64,000 nt of DNA from Odontesthes bonariensis (Eukaryota > Chordata > Actinopteri > Atheriniformes > Atherinopsidae). The notes beneath the pieces are model-generated. The model was not told the origin of the DNA, made no database searches, and saw nothing but the letters and a program-made list of their open reading frames with translations. Positions 1-10,500 of this stretch are shown in pieces (the first letter of the stretch is position 1; the number at the start of each line of letters is the position of its first letter). Where the stretch lies: NCBI RefSeq assembly GCF_027942865.1, contig NC_134517.1:6839705-6903704 (forward strand), read 5' to 3'. The translations under genes and the position numbers were made by a program.

Positions 1-257
1 ATTACAATTTAGATTTCCTAATTGAGATATAATACATTTAAATAAAGTACTAGTAGATCATTATTAGGTAATGTCTTAATTGCTGATGATAATTTGCTGT
101 TATAATAGCAAAGCAAGAAAGCAAAATAGTTTCAGTGTCTCACTTCTGAGGTACATCAAATTCACGATTTGAACTTGAGTTTGGGGGGGAGATAAAAATG
201 AGGAGGTTGTTCTCACCTGAGTCAAGAACATATCTTTTAACTGCTAATCTTAACGAC

Positions 258-561
258 GATGATAGATAGATTCTTTATTAATCCCAAGGGAAATTCCAAG
301 TATTAGTTTATTGCCAGGTTAAGGCAGGTTATTATCAACAACAATCAAAACTCAGTTAGTAACAACATGCAGTAGGATATAAGTATATAAAAAAATATAT
401 ATATATAAATGTGCAATGTGCTCATATGCAAACAGCCTATGTGAATATGCATCCGTACATGTTATGGCCAGGGGGACAAAAGAGTTTTTGAGTCTGTTTG
501 TGGAGCAGCTCAGGGACAGCAGCGAACATGCTCCTCTGTCTCATCAGAGTTTGGTGTAGAG
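258..561 (-). mobile_element. 3' end of a Rex1/L2-like (CR1-group) LINE, fragment
   Basis: The segment at 263-296 (TTTATTAATCCCAAGGGAAA) is the typical 3' tail of CR1/L2-group LINEs in fish, read here so that the element lies on the minus strand. The stretch 475-545 (AGTTTTTGAGTCTGTTTGTG and the following text ending near CTCCTCTGTCTC) corresponds to the region just upstream of that tail and has a diverged counterpart in the larger copy at about 15180-15260. The element is cut at its inner side by the hAT-like end beginning at 562. No open frame remains. Family assignment is by recognition only. Confidence 0.55.
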
Positions 562-900
562 CAGAGATACTCATTGCGCGGCTCGCGAGCCACATGCGGC
601 TCCTGAAGCTTTAATTGGTGGCTCGCACTCGCATAGTAGCTTATAACAATATGATAACAATAACAATAAATATTTTCAAATAACATACAGCGAATACTGC
701 ACAGTATTAAGTATTTTTATTAATTTTGCGTTTTTGTAGTATTAATTATTTTTTATTAAGTATTAATTAAGGCTTAATGGTGTTTCCTAAAGGAGGCACT
801 GTTAAAGCGGGCAACGCAGCCCGCTTAAACCACCATATAATTTTACAATTTAAAAAAAATTTGAAAACTTTTGACTCGTGACTTTTAACCCTTCATCAGA
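562..900. mobile_element. hAT-like terminal fragment (left end only)
   Basis: CAGAGATACTCATTGCGCGG at 562-581, followed by GCTCGCGAGCCACATGCGGC, resembles the terminal inverted repeat and subterminal text of vertebrate hAT (Charlie-type) elements. I could not find a matching right terminus, so the end coordinate is approximate; the AT-rich stretch to about 900 may belong to it. A short hairpin (AAGCGGGC...GCCCGCTT) lies near 806-828. No coding capacity is visible. Confidence 0.35.
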
Positions 901-913
901 ATGTAAATATTAA

Positions 914-1454
914 AGGTAGGGTAGGAGATCCTGGATTTTTGAGTCCAGCGAAGCTGCATTTTGAAAATACACCGGTAAAAAGTCCCAACCCTTTTCTTCA
1001 CTTTTCCCCCGAAGGCACGCCTCTAGAGTACATGAACGCGCACGAGCACGAAGGTGCACGAGCGCTGTTCTGACAGCAAGCATCGATCGCTGCCGTATTT
1101 AGTATTTAGTTTATGCTAACTATACGTTTAATAATGCTAGGTGCTAGCCAAGCTGGCTCTAGTTTAGCTTCCTGCCAAGCTTCTGGACGTTCACGGAGCA
1201 GGGTACGCGCACAGGGAGAAGGAGGGGGAGGGAGGAGCATTGCAGTTTGATAGACGGCATCAGTATCCAATCATTGTGAACGGTCCGTTCACAATGATTG
1301 GATACTGTTTTTCCTAGATTGTACGTTCTAGAGGCCACTAAAACTTTTCATATTTGTGTCAAAACTTTTAATTAATTGGTTGCAATGGGGGTGTGAAGAG
1401 TATTTCAAGCAATATGTAAAAGAATGTTCCAGAAAAAGATCCCCTACCCCGCCT
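914..1454. mobile_element. TTAA-flanked MITE (Kolobok/T2-like)
   Basis: A 541-bp non-coding element lies between TTAA at 910-913 and TTAA at 1455-1458. Its ends are inverted copies: AGGTAGGGTAGGAGATC on the left and, reverse-complemented, AGGCGGGGTAGGGGATC on the right. The terminal pattern TTAAAGG plus TTAA target duplication matches the T2 MITE/Kolobok type. The element contains a palindrome at 1261-1307. The right half has a second, one-ended copy at 46917-47085. It lies in the last intron of bcs1l or just upstream of its last exon. Confidence 0.7.
1261..1307. repeat. perfect 47-nt palindrome inside the MITE
   Basis: Arms of 23 bases (1261-1283 and 1285-1307) are exact reverse complements around one central base. 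The outer part of each arm contains CCAATC / GATTGG. It would extrude as an uninterrupted hairpin. A similar palindrome with the same CCAATC / GATTGG is centred in the MITE at 10078-10471. Confidence 0.9.
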
Positions 1455-1458
1455 TTAA

Positions 1459-2386
1459 GCTTACTTTGAGCTAAATTTAAACATTAAGTTATTTTCTGTA
1501 CAGATTTCACTTGCTTAATAGACTTATTTATCCCCTAAGGTTGTACGGACGAGCTAACATCTAACTGTCATCCAGAATGCAAACCAAAAGTAACCTCGTT
1601 ACATCAAATGCAGAAATGTTGATGTAGTTTCTCACACTATAAAAGGGAGATGCTAAATAACTTAGTCTGCAGACATTAAGCCAGTGAATGGCAAAAAGTG
1701 GATGTGACCTAAGTACAGTCACATGTCTGATGGCATCATGAGCCTTGCCTCTATAGCCAGCAAGAGTCTAAGTAGAAATTAACGGAATGCCTGTCTTCTT
1801 CTGTGTAGACTTAGTCAATCGCAAAGAATGCTGCCTATGACTGATGAAGTGAAATAGCCATTGAAATTCTGCAGTTTACTTGGCATCCCTTATAACGGTC
1901 CAAAGAAAAAAACCTTGCTTAAAGTCTTTGCAGAGAGTTGAGTGGTACTGTCATAAGTTGATTGTTGTTATTTAGAGTTTTGAGGAGTAAAACATAGCAT
2001 AGTTTTTGTCTACTTAGGGGCTTTGATTTGGTATTCCAGCCAGCAAATGCCACCCTTATGTACACTACCTGCCCAGCGGCAAACTGCACACAAAGGAGCT
2101 AGTGGACATTAAGAAGCATTTTGCTGCTAAAGAGAAGGAAAATCCAAATAGTGACTGGTCAAACGTTCTGTTCATGCAGTGTTTTTCATCACTTTCTGCT
2201 ACCTTTACATGACTAAGATTTTTTTCACTTGTGCATATATATAAATTAAAAAAAAAAAAAATTTAAAACACAGTAAAACCACACTACTATAGAGATTTAT
2301 GTAAATATCTAGTCACTATAAGTTTTCACAAAGGAGTAACTTCTGCTTCATTAAATGCTACTTTTTCCTGTCGTGCCTACACACAG
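1459..2386 (+). other. intron or 5' flank of the last bcs1l exon; one unexplained open stretch
   Basis: No earlier bcs1l exon was recognised here. One stretch, 2024-2211, follows a good acceptor-like TTCCAG and is open on the plus strand, reading SKCHPYVHYLPSGK and later KELVDIKKHFAAK before a stop. I could not match it to BCS1L or any transposase, so it is not called as an exon. The rest is AT-rich and shows nothing. Confidence 0.4.
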
Positions 2387-2639
2387 GTTAGACGCAGCGC
2401 TCATCCGACCTGGCCGTGTTGATCTGAAGCAGTACATTGGGTATTGCACCCACTGGCAGCTCATCCAGATGTTCCGTCGCTTCTACCCAGATGAGCCTGC
2501 ATCTGAAGGAGAGAAATTTGCAGAGTGTGCCTCAGCCGCCCATGCTGAAATCAGCGCTGCTCAAGTGCAAGGACACCTTCTGCTGCACAAAATTGATCCT
2601 GCAGGAGCTATAGACAATGTGGCCCAGCTTAAAGGATGA
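2387..2639 (+). CDS. bcs1l: BCS1-like mitochondrial AAA chaperone, C-terminal exon (partial)
   Basis: This is the last coding exon of bcs1l; the rest of the gene lies to the left of the window. BCS1L is an inner-membrane AAA ATPase that translocates the folded Rieske iron-sulfur protein into assembling respiratory complex III. The exon starts after the acceptor CACACAG at 2380-2386 in a phase that needs one split codon, and runs to TGA at 2637-2639. The translation begins [18 protein letters not shown], which is the conserved BCS1 segment after the nucleotide-binding core (compare ALIRPGRVD), then [12 protein letters not shown] and the C-terminal tail ending VAQLKG. A strong AATAAA follows 34 bases after the stop. 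No frameshift or stop is seen, so the exon looks functional. The upstream ATG at 2355 is intronic and is not a start. Confidence 0.88.
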
Positions 2640-2672
2640 CAAGTCTGGAAAGTATTCAGAGACTGATTAGTG

Positions 2673-2678
2673 AATAAA
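2673..2678 (+). terminator. poly(A) signal of bcs1l
   Basis: AATAAA lies 34 bases after the bcs1l stop codon, followed by a T-rich stretch at about 2700-2716. This gives a short 3' UTR. Confidence 0.75.
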
Positions 2679-3027
2679 AACAAGTGTGAATGACTTGAGT
2701 TTTTCTTTTTTTTTGTTTCACACTTTTCAGGTGATAATTCAACTGTGCAACTCTTCATTAAATCCTGACAACAGATTTTCAAATTCAGTGACAAGGAATC
2801 AGTTGTTAGCCCATTAGTAAATGTGACCCCACAACTCTTTCCATGATGCCTCAGCATGCCAGAATATTAACTGTTTGTATTGTGTGATCTGCCTGGTACC
2901 TGTGAAGGTAAGAAGCAACAAATTTGTTGATTAATTTATTTATTTATTTTCAGTTTTTAGCAGGATTACATATAAAGTATTATATTTGCATCAAAATGAA
3001 GGCATATGGTCTCAGACTGCTCTTATT

Positions 3028-3482
3028 ACCTCCGCCAAGGAGGTTATGTGATCGCCCGAGTCTGTTGGTTGGTTTGTCTGGATGTTTGTCTGTTCGTGCT
3101 GCAATCTTGCGACCTGCCACAAGGTGGCGGGGCTTGGTTGTTTCGTTGTCGTTGAGGGAGGGGTAGGAGGGGGTGCGCAGGGGGAAAGCTTACACTGCGC
3201 AGGGGGGAAGGTAAACACAAATGGAAGCCGTCTTTGCCGTTTCTGAGAAGTCGCATTTGAAAGATAGCATCTTAACTTTGTAAACGTTTTCAATCGGAAC
3301 ACGAGCCAGCTGAATCTATGCACAACTTTAAGCAGACGCATCGCTTTCTCTCGGACGTGGTGGATTACGACGTTAATCGTTTCAGACCATTCACTACAAT
3401 ATATGGGTGGATAAAAAAAAAAATGCGCTCATAAAACAAAGCTTCCTTGGCGGAGGTCTGCACTCTCTGAGTGCATTTCTAG
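3028..3482 (+). mobile_element. Helitron-like or MITE element with ACCTCCGCCAAGG ends
   Basis: ACCTCCGCCAAGG (3029-3041) and its exact reverse complement CCTTGGCGGAGGT (3445-3457) bracket about 430 bp of non-coding DNA. Beyond the right copy there is a hairpin, GCACTCT-CT-GAGTGC region at 3460-3474, then ATTTCTAG followed by T. A short GC-rich hairpin a few bases before a CTAG|T end is the classic Helitron 3' terminus. A clean 5' TC end was not found, so a TIR-type MITE remains possible. A decayed copy of the 3' end is near 61060-61095. Confidence 0.5.
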
Positions 3483-3489
3483 TTGGTAA

Positions 3490-4596
3490 TTGTACTAGTT
3501 ACTTTTTTTTTTTTTTTAATAACCCCTTGTCCTGTCCAGCATTATGGCAGCAGAATTGTAATCGGAATACCGTTTATGCCAAACACATTTGCAATGCCAA
3601 GGGAAGCTTTATGAATGTAAAGGTCCCCTTGATGCCCATCAACTCCTTATTTATTTATTTATTTATTTTTGTTACAATACTTAACATGTGATAGTGCCGA
3701 ACCGGACCGGGGGGGGGGGGGGGGGCAGAGAGAGAGGGGGAAAAAAAGGAACAGAAATATGAAGAGACAAACATAGAAACAATGAAAAATCAGACAACCA
3801 GCTGCTACACCTGTAAAAACAAAACTGAAGACAATGCACGGCTTTTGTGGGGAATCCAGCCACCAGGAGCACCTGTGGGCAGACAAGCAGAGAACAAACT
3901 CACAAACAAACAAACAAAACAAAAAAAAAGCACAAGCAGCAGCAATCACATGTAATATAACTGTGGATACAGATTACCTTAAACCACAGGACAAGACAAC
4001 AACTGCTTAGGGAGCATGCTACTGGGCTAATGAATGTGTATGTGTGTGCGCATGAACATGCAACACACAACACACATAGATGGTCTTGTACTAGTTACTT
4101 AAACTCAAGGCAGAAAACTCAACCAGAACCAGACCTTCTAAAGGTTTGTAGGAGGTTTTAATGCAATTTGAGATTATCATCCAGTTTCAGGACCTTGTTT
4201 GCTGATTAGTGGCATCACAATATCTGGCATTTTGTAATCTATGTCCAGCCGAAAAGATTATGTAATAAACAGAGAGGCAAGAAAAACATGTTTTTTACAT
4301 GCTTTCAACTGGTAGATCATGCAAGAATAAAGAGACATCCAAAGGCTCCATTGTTTTAGGTTCGTTTGATAATTGTGAGGACATTCTACAAGAATTCAGG
4401 CAGGAATTTCCATTTTCTACCATTTATACAGAAAAGGTGTCGAAATTTAAAGTCTACTCCTAAATTATTATAAAAACATTGGTGTTATACAAAGGTTCAG
4501 CTTCATGAATAATAGCAACCACAAAGCTCACCCTTTTTTGGAAATTAGTCTTGATAAATCTTTAGGGGGCTGGAAGGGTTAGGTAATCAGTGACAC
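3490..4596. other. intergenic spacer between bcs1l and cyp27a
   Basis: This stretch holds a homopolymer T run (3504-3518), a G run with few interruptions (about 3708-3726, possible G-quadruplex) followed by purine-rich sequence, and (TG)n-like text near 4038-4050. It must contain the cyp27a promoter, but no clear TATA box or GC box close to 4597 was identified. Confidence 0.5.
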
Positions 4597-7500
4597 ATGG
4601 CCCCTCCCCACTCAGCTGGTTTCCTGTATGTAACAGGAGCCCTGTGCATTTTGTATTCTGCCCTTGTAATGGCTGCGTGGCTTTCCTGGAGAGAATTGCG
4701 TAGGAGTGGTACCTGGCTGCTGCCATGCCCTATTTCAGGTGCCCGGGTTTATGCCAGGGGTGTAGGAAAGATCTCTTCTGCCCCGGGGGCCCTCTCTGCC
4801 TGCCAGGAGAAGCCTCGCTCAGTGGAAGACATCCCACATGTCAGTTTCTTGGAGCTGCTTTACAGACTAGTGTTTCAAGGTTTCTACGATCGTTTTCATG
4901 AGCTACAGGTACGCCACACTAAAGTGCATTGACCTACCCGATCTCTTGATGCCACAGATATCCATGTTTAGCAAGTCTATGACACAGTGACACAAGTCTG
5001 TTAAAATCTGCATTGTTAATTGTCTGTTTTTCTATACGTTTATTCCAGAAATCTACAATTGTGACATTGTAGGTTGTCTCAAACATGCATAGTACATAAA
5101 ACCATGTAGGGGGTTTGATAGCATATTTAATTTTAAGGGGCATGGATGCTTGTTATGACCGCATTTCCAATGCATGATTAAATAAAAATGTTTGTCAGGT
5201 AGCACTAACTCGTCACCGAGGAATTTTTTACCTTGTAAGTGACAGTTCTTGTGAATTGATATTTGCTCATTATCGTATCGTGTACAATGTTTTTCTTTTT
5301 CCTTTTTTTATTTTGTTTTTACAAAGAGCACATCCTTTTAGATTAATGATACAACTGAGGTGATATTATGGTTACAGGCAGCAGTTCAAGCTATTTCTGC
5401 TTCTTACCTCACGGGTTCTGATATTTCTGCTAAACCATCAGATCTATGAGAAGCAGCTATATGGGCCCATATATAAAAACGGACTTAAGTCCGTGTCCGT
5501 TAACACCCCTGAGCTATTGGAGGAACTAATGAGGAAGGATGAGAAGTTTCCCTCCAGAGGAGACATGTCACTTTGGACAGAATACCGTGACATGAGAGGG
5601 TTCGGCTATGGGCCTTTTACAGAGTAAGACAACCAAATACTATGCAACATACACAACTTTGTTTCCATGTCAATGTAGCCACTATTCAAGGTCTAAAATA
5701 ACTCTTGTTACGTAAGGGCTTTCCATACAAAAAGTTTTGTTATGTCAGTGAAACAGAATGATTCAGATTTTTTGGTTGATTAGAAAGATATTTCTCCCAG
5801 GCTGGGATGTTGATGTCATCTTTGCCTGTTGGGTTGGGTTAAAGAAGCACATACATTAAATACATTAAAGCATTTTAACTAAATGATTAGGCTGAATCCA
5901 ACTGACAGGGCCTATGCACTGTAAGTTTATGTGTGTAGTTGTAGCAAAGTCTGAAACAAAATCATAAGTCTATCTTTTTTCAAATAAAGTTTAAGAGGAA
6001 ATGTTTATGGATTCAGAGACATTTAAAAATAAGTGCTATGTTGTAAATTGAGGAAAAAATATTGTGGATTTCCATTTCTAGGTCTGGAATGCCACTAAAG
6101 CTGATTAGTGGCATTAACTGTGTTAACTCCGTTATGTAAAAGGCCAGGTTTAATTTATTTCAACCAATGAACCAATTACCAATACAGTATCTTTTATCCT
6201 GTTGTAAGGTCTTTCATTCTCGACAGGATGACATAATCTCTGGAGTTTAGCTTTGAATTGTAAGAAGTTATCAGTTATGACATTTACATGAAACATTTGC
6301 TCACATAACTGGAAACTTTAAAAGCAGTTTTGCTCATCACAGTTCAACATGGTTTTCTGCTCTTAGGGAGGGGGAGCGATGGTACAATCTGAGGGTGGTG
6401 CTTAACAAGCGCATGTTGCATCCCAAGGACTCTGCCCAGTACACTGGTATTATCAATGAGGTGGTTACAGACTTCACCAAAAGGATCTGCTATCTGCGCC
6501 AGTGCAGCTCGACTGGAGATCTTGTGACGAACATTGCAAATGAGCTTTATCTATTTTCACTAGAGGGTATGTGGTAGATCCGAAAGTTAAAACTGCACTT
6601 TCACTGTATGTACTGAATAATGGAGCAAGTGCAATGTGCATGTTTATTCAAACCTTCCAAGTCATTAAAAATAGATTTCTAAACATTACATCTTAATAGT
6701 AAAAACTTTGGCTTCCTGGTTCTCGATAGATTTGATATTTTCTAATCTTCTATTTTGTCATACAGGTATTGCCTCCATATTGTTTGAGACAAGGCTTGGG
6801 TGTCTGGAAAAGCAAATTCCTGGTGGTACACAAGACTTCATCAATGCCATAGCCCAGATGTTCTCTAACAGCATGGCAGTGGTGATTATTCCAAAATGGA
6901 GCCGTAATCTACTGCCTTACTGGGGGCGCTACATTGCTGGCTGGGAGGGCATTTTCAGCTTTGGTGAGCAGAATTAACCGCACATTGATTCGACTTTCTG
7001 TATCATGTATTTTTTGCAAGAACATTATCATTTAAAGTTAGTTATAGAATGAGGAAACAATGAACTCTACTTTAACTCATTAAAACTTTTAACATAATGT
7101 TCTAAAACCTATTCATTGTTTCAGAATAGCCTCCTAAAACCTGGTGATTTTTTGTAAAAATTTGACAGGGTGGAAGATATAAAACCTTTGTAGAGAGTGG
7201 GAAGTTGATATCTCACTGTGTTAAAGTTGAAGTGTTTTCTGTAATTACATGCCCTGTTGTGAGGAATGCTTGTAGGTAAAGCTTCTTTGTCTGCACGAAA
7301 AGACTATGCATATAGCATCAGTCTGTTTTTGTACACGCAAACTAATCTCTAAGCTGCCTTTCATCATTATTGTCTCATATTCGGGGCTATCTGCCTTAGT
7401 TCCTATAACCATTTCAGCTCCTTCTCCGAGGTCGGGTCTTTTCATGGTTCTATAGAACGCATCTGACGTAGGTGTGTGGTGGTCGGTAGCTACGCCCCAT

Positions 7501-10500
7501 GTCATGCTATCCCGGCTGAAATGTTTCATCATACCACACAGACACAACTGGCGGGTGTTTAATAAGTTAAACTTACACGTGGTCTCCTTTGTCTGCAGCG
7601 CTCTGCTCTCCTTTCTTCCTTCATGAAACGAAAAAGTATCGCCTGCGCTCGATCCTGACTCTCTCTGTGGGCTCTTCCAGCCTCGATATTAGACGCCTGA
7701 TGTGATCGTCCATGATTAATATCACCATCATGCAGACCATGAACACAGTGGCCTCCCCGCTCTCCATATTGGCTTCTTTGTGGTGTTTTTTCTTCTCCTT
7801 AATTTTACCGGGTTTTGTTTTGTTTTGTTTTGTTGTTGAATGTGGCGCTAAACGGCTAACGTAACACGTCACGGCTGCGCGCGGCGCATCAGTCCCGACC
7901 TGGTCCCGACTCATGTGCGAATGCAGACTGAAACAGTTCCGCTGGGGAAGGACAGTTATCAGAACGAAATTCGAGTAGGACAGTTCTGATAACTGCGTTC
8001 TTAGAACGGCTCTGTCCGAAAGCGGCTAATGATCACTGGCGTCCAAGAGTCACTCCCCTAATGCCAGCCATAACTGCTCCTCAAAACATAACAACCATCT
8101 TTCTTTTTTTTCCACAACCACAAGCTACCTCAGCCTCTCACTAACTGCACACGAGTCATAGCGGGGTGGGGATACAAACCCTGGTTCGGGTATGGGGTAG
8201 AAATAGAAGAGGTAAAGATAAGTAGTAATGGGATTTAAATCCTGTTTCAAGTAGGGGGTAATGAAAGTATAGAGGGTGCCAGAGGTGGAGGCAGGACAAG
8301 ACACACTAGCAGATTCAGCAGACAAACAGTCCTAAACAGTCCTACAATCACTAAAAATGCCAGCAAAAACAAGGCCATACAGGCCAACTCACTTAAAATG
8401 GTTGCCTGGTTTCAAAAAGCTCACATGGGTCACACCCTCCACTTAAATATCCTGGATTTCTTCCTTGCTTCTTCCAAGAGTCTGTTTACCCTAAGACCCT
8501 AAGTGCTCCTCTTATTGGGCCCCCAGCTACTATTGCTTCTTCTAATCCAAATCCACTGACTGGACTTTACTGCCTCATCTGACACTTCCTTCACTATTTT
8601 CCTCACACTCTGTCCCCTTACACCCAGCTCCCTCAACAATGAGACAGTAGACTTTGCAACAAATCCTCTACATCCTACTTTCACTGGACATATCCTAATT
8701 TTCCATCCTCACTGCTTTGCTTCTGTCCCCAACTCCATATACCTAAGGTTTTTCATTTCATATGCTTCTGCTACTAATTCCTCCCAAGGAACAGGCATCT
8801 CTATGAAATAGACTCTCATTCTAGTCCTTGACTACAAGACTATATCAGGCCTTAGATTTGTAGAGGCTGTTTCCTGTGGAACAGCTTATTTCATAAATCT
8901 ACCTGCATCTCCCAATCACAAGCAATCCTCTAAGCTGCCTTTCATCATTATTGTCTCATACTTTCTCCCCCTCTTGAACAAACTGAATTGCCACTCTCTT
9001 CAGCCTAGACCCTAGTAAGTTTACTTGCCTTCGTTTATCTTCAATACCTGCATCTAAGCTTCTTAATACTTGGTTATGTCGCCATGTATACCGGCCTTGT
9101 GACAGACTAACTTTGCAACCTGACAAAATATGCCTTAGAGTATGAGCTAACAGTGCAATATTACGCGTTCATTCATTAATTCGGCTTAAAGTATTGGTGA
9201 AATAAAGACAGATAATGCCTTATTTAGAGGCTGTATTGTCTATGCCCTGTTCACACCCGTTATAGGGATATACACGGATCTCGAGTAATCTAAATATCTT
9301 CAGAAGGATGCCGACTTTCACCAAACTGTTATCGGTGAGTCGATGAATGTATTTTACTCCAGAAATAAGGTCCAGGTTTAAGCTACAGTAGTGTGCAGAA
9401 TTAGTCAGACACAGAGAACATTTTTGTTAAGAGGCTACTGAAATCAAACACTTCTATTCCTGCTCTTACTTTAGCTAAAAAGTTGATTGACAAGAAGATG
9501 GAGGTTATTCAGCAGTGTGTGAACAACAAAGAAGATCTGGAGGGTGAATACCTGACATACCTCCTCTCAAATACACAGATGAGCATTAAAGATGTGTATG
9601 CCAACATTGCTGAGCTTCTCTTAGCTGGAGTGGACACGGTAAATCAAATACCTTATCATATTATTGAAACTATAATAATAATGCTAATTATTATCAAAAC
9701 ATTTTTTTCTTACCAACAGGATATATATAGTAAACACTATATACCACAACCATCCCCATATGATTTGATTTCTGAATACATCTCATATTATTTCACTTGT
9801 GAATATAAGACCTGAAACCTTTTTTCTGCATGTACACACAAGGTATATTAGGTATCCACGCATCTGGTTGACGTTTTTGTTTCTTTCTTGTAAAGACCTC
9901 CAACACCCTTACGTGGGCTTTGTACGAGCTGTCCAAGCATCCACATGTCCAGGACAGACTGTACGAAGAGGTGTCTACTTTGGTATCAGCGAATGGGATC
10001 CCCAATGCAGCGGAGATCACTCGCATGCAGTATTTACGGGCTGTTATCAAGGAAACACTCAGGTAAGACTGGTTTAAAGACATGGTTGGTAATCCTGTTC
10101 AGAAACACATTTTGTAATACTGGGTGAAATGGTCCGTCTATCCTGAGAGAAATCTATACAAGATGTATTTAGAAAAAGGGACGAAAATAATCAGACCTCT
10201 GTGGCAGCTGCAGGACTGAGAAAAAGCTGACCAATCCGAGATCAGCGTCCCGCTGATCTCGGATTGGTCGCCTACAAAAAACCAATCAGATGCCTCTGCT
10301 TTCTGCCTACGCCCCCCTCTGCCGGCTCCCTGCTCCATGTGCGCATGCGGTTCCACCGGCTTTGGATGAAGCACTGACGGAATGGGGAGGGGGGGGTGGA
10401 GCTTAGAGGAGTGGACACTTTCGAATCTTGCTAGCTCTCTTGCTAGCTCTCTAGGATTACCTACCATAGCTTTAAGAGGCTGTGTTTCATGGTGAATAAT

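Noticed and set aside
3700..3730. G run as a telomere-like or regulatory element
   Set aside because: A plain homopolymer run beside purine-rich DNA; could form a quadruplex but nothing else supports function.
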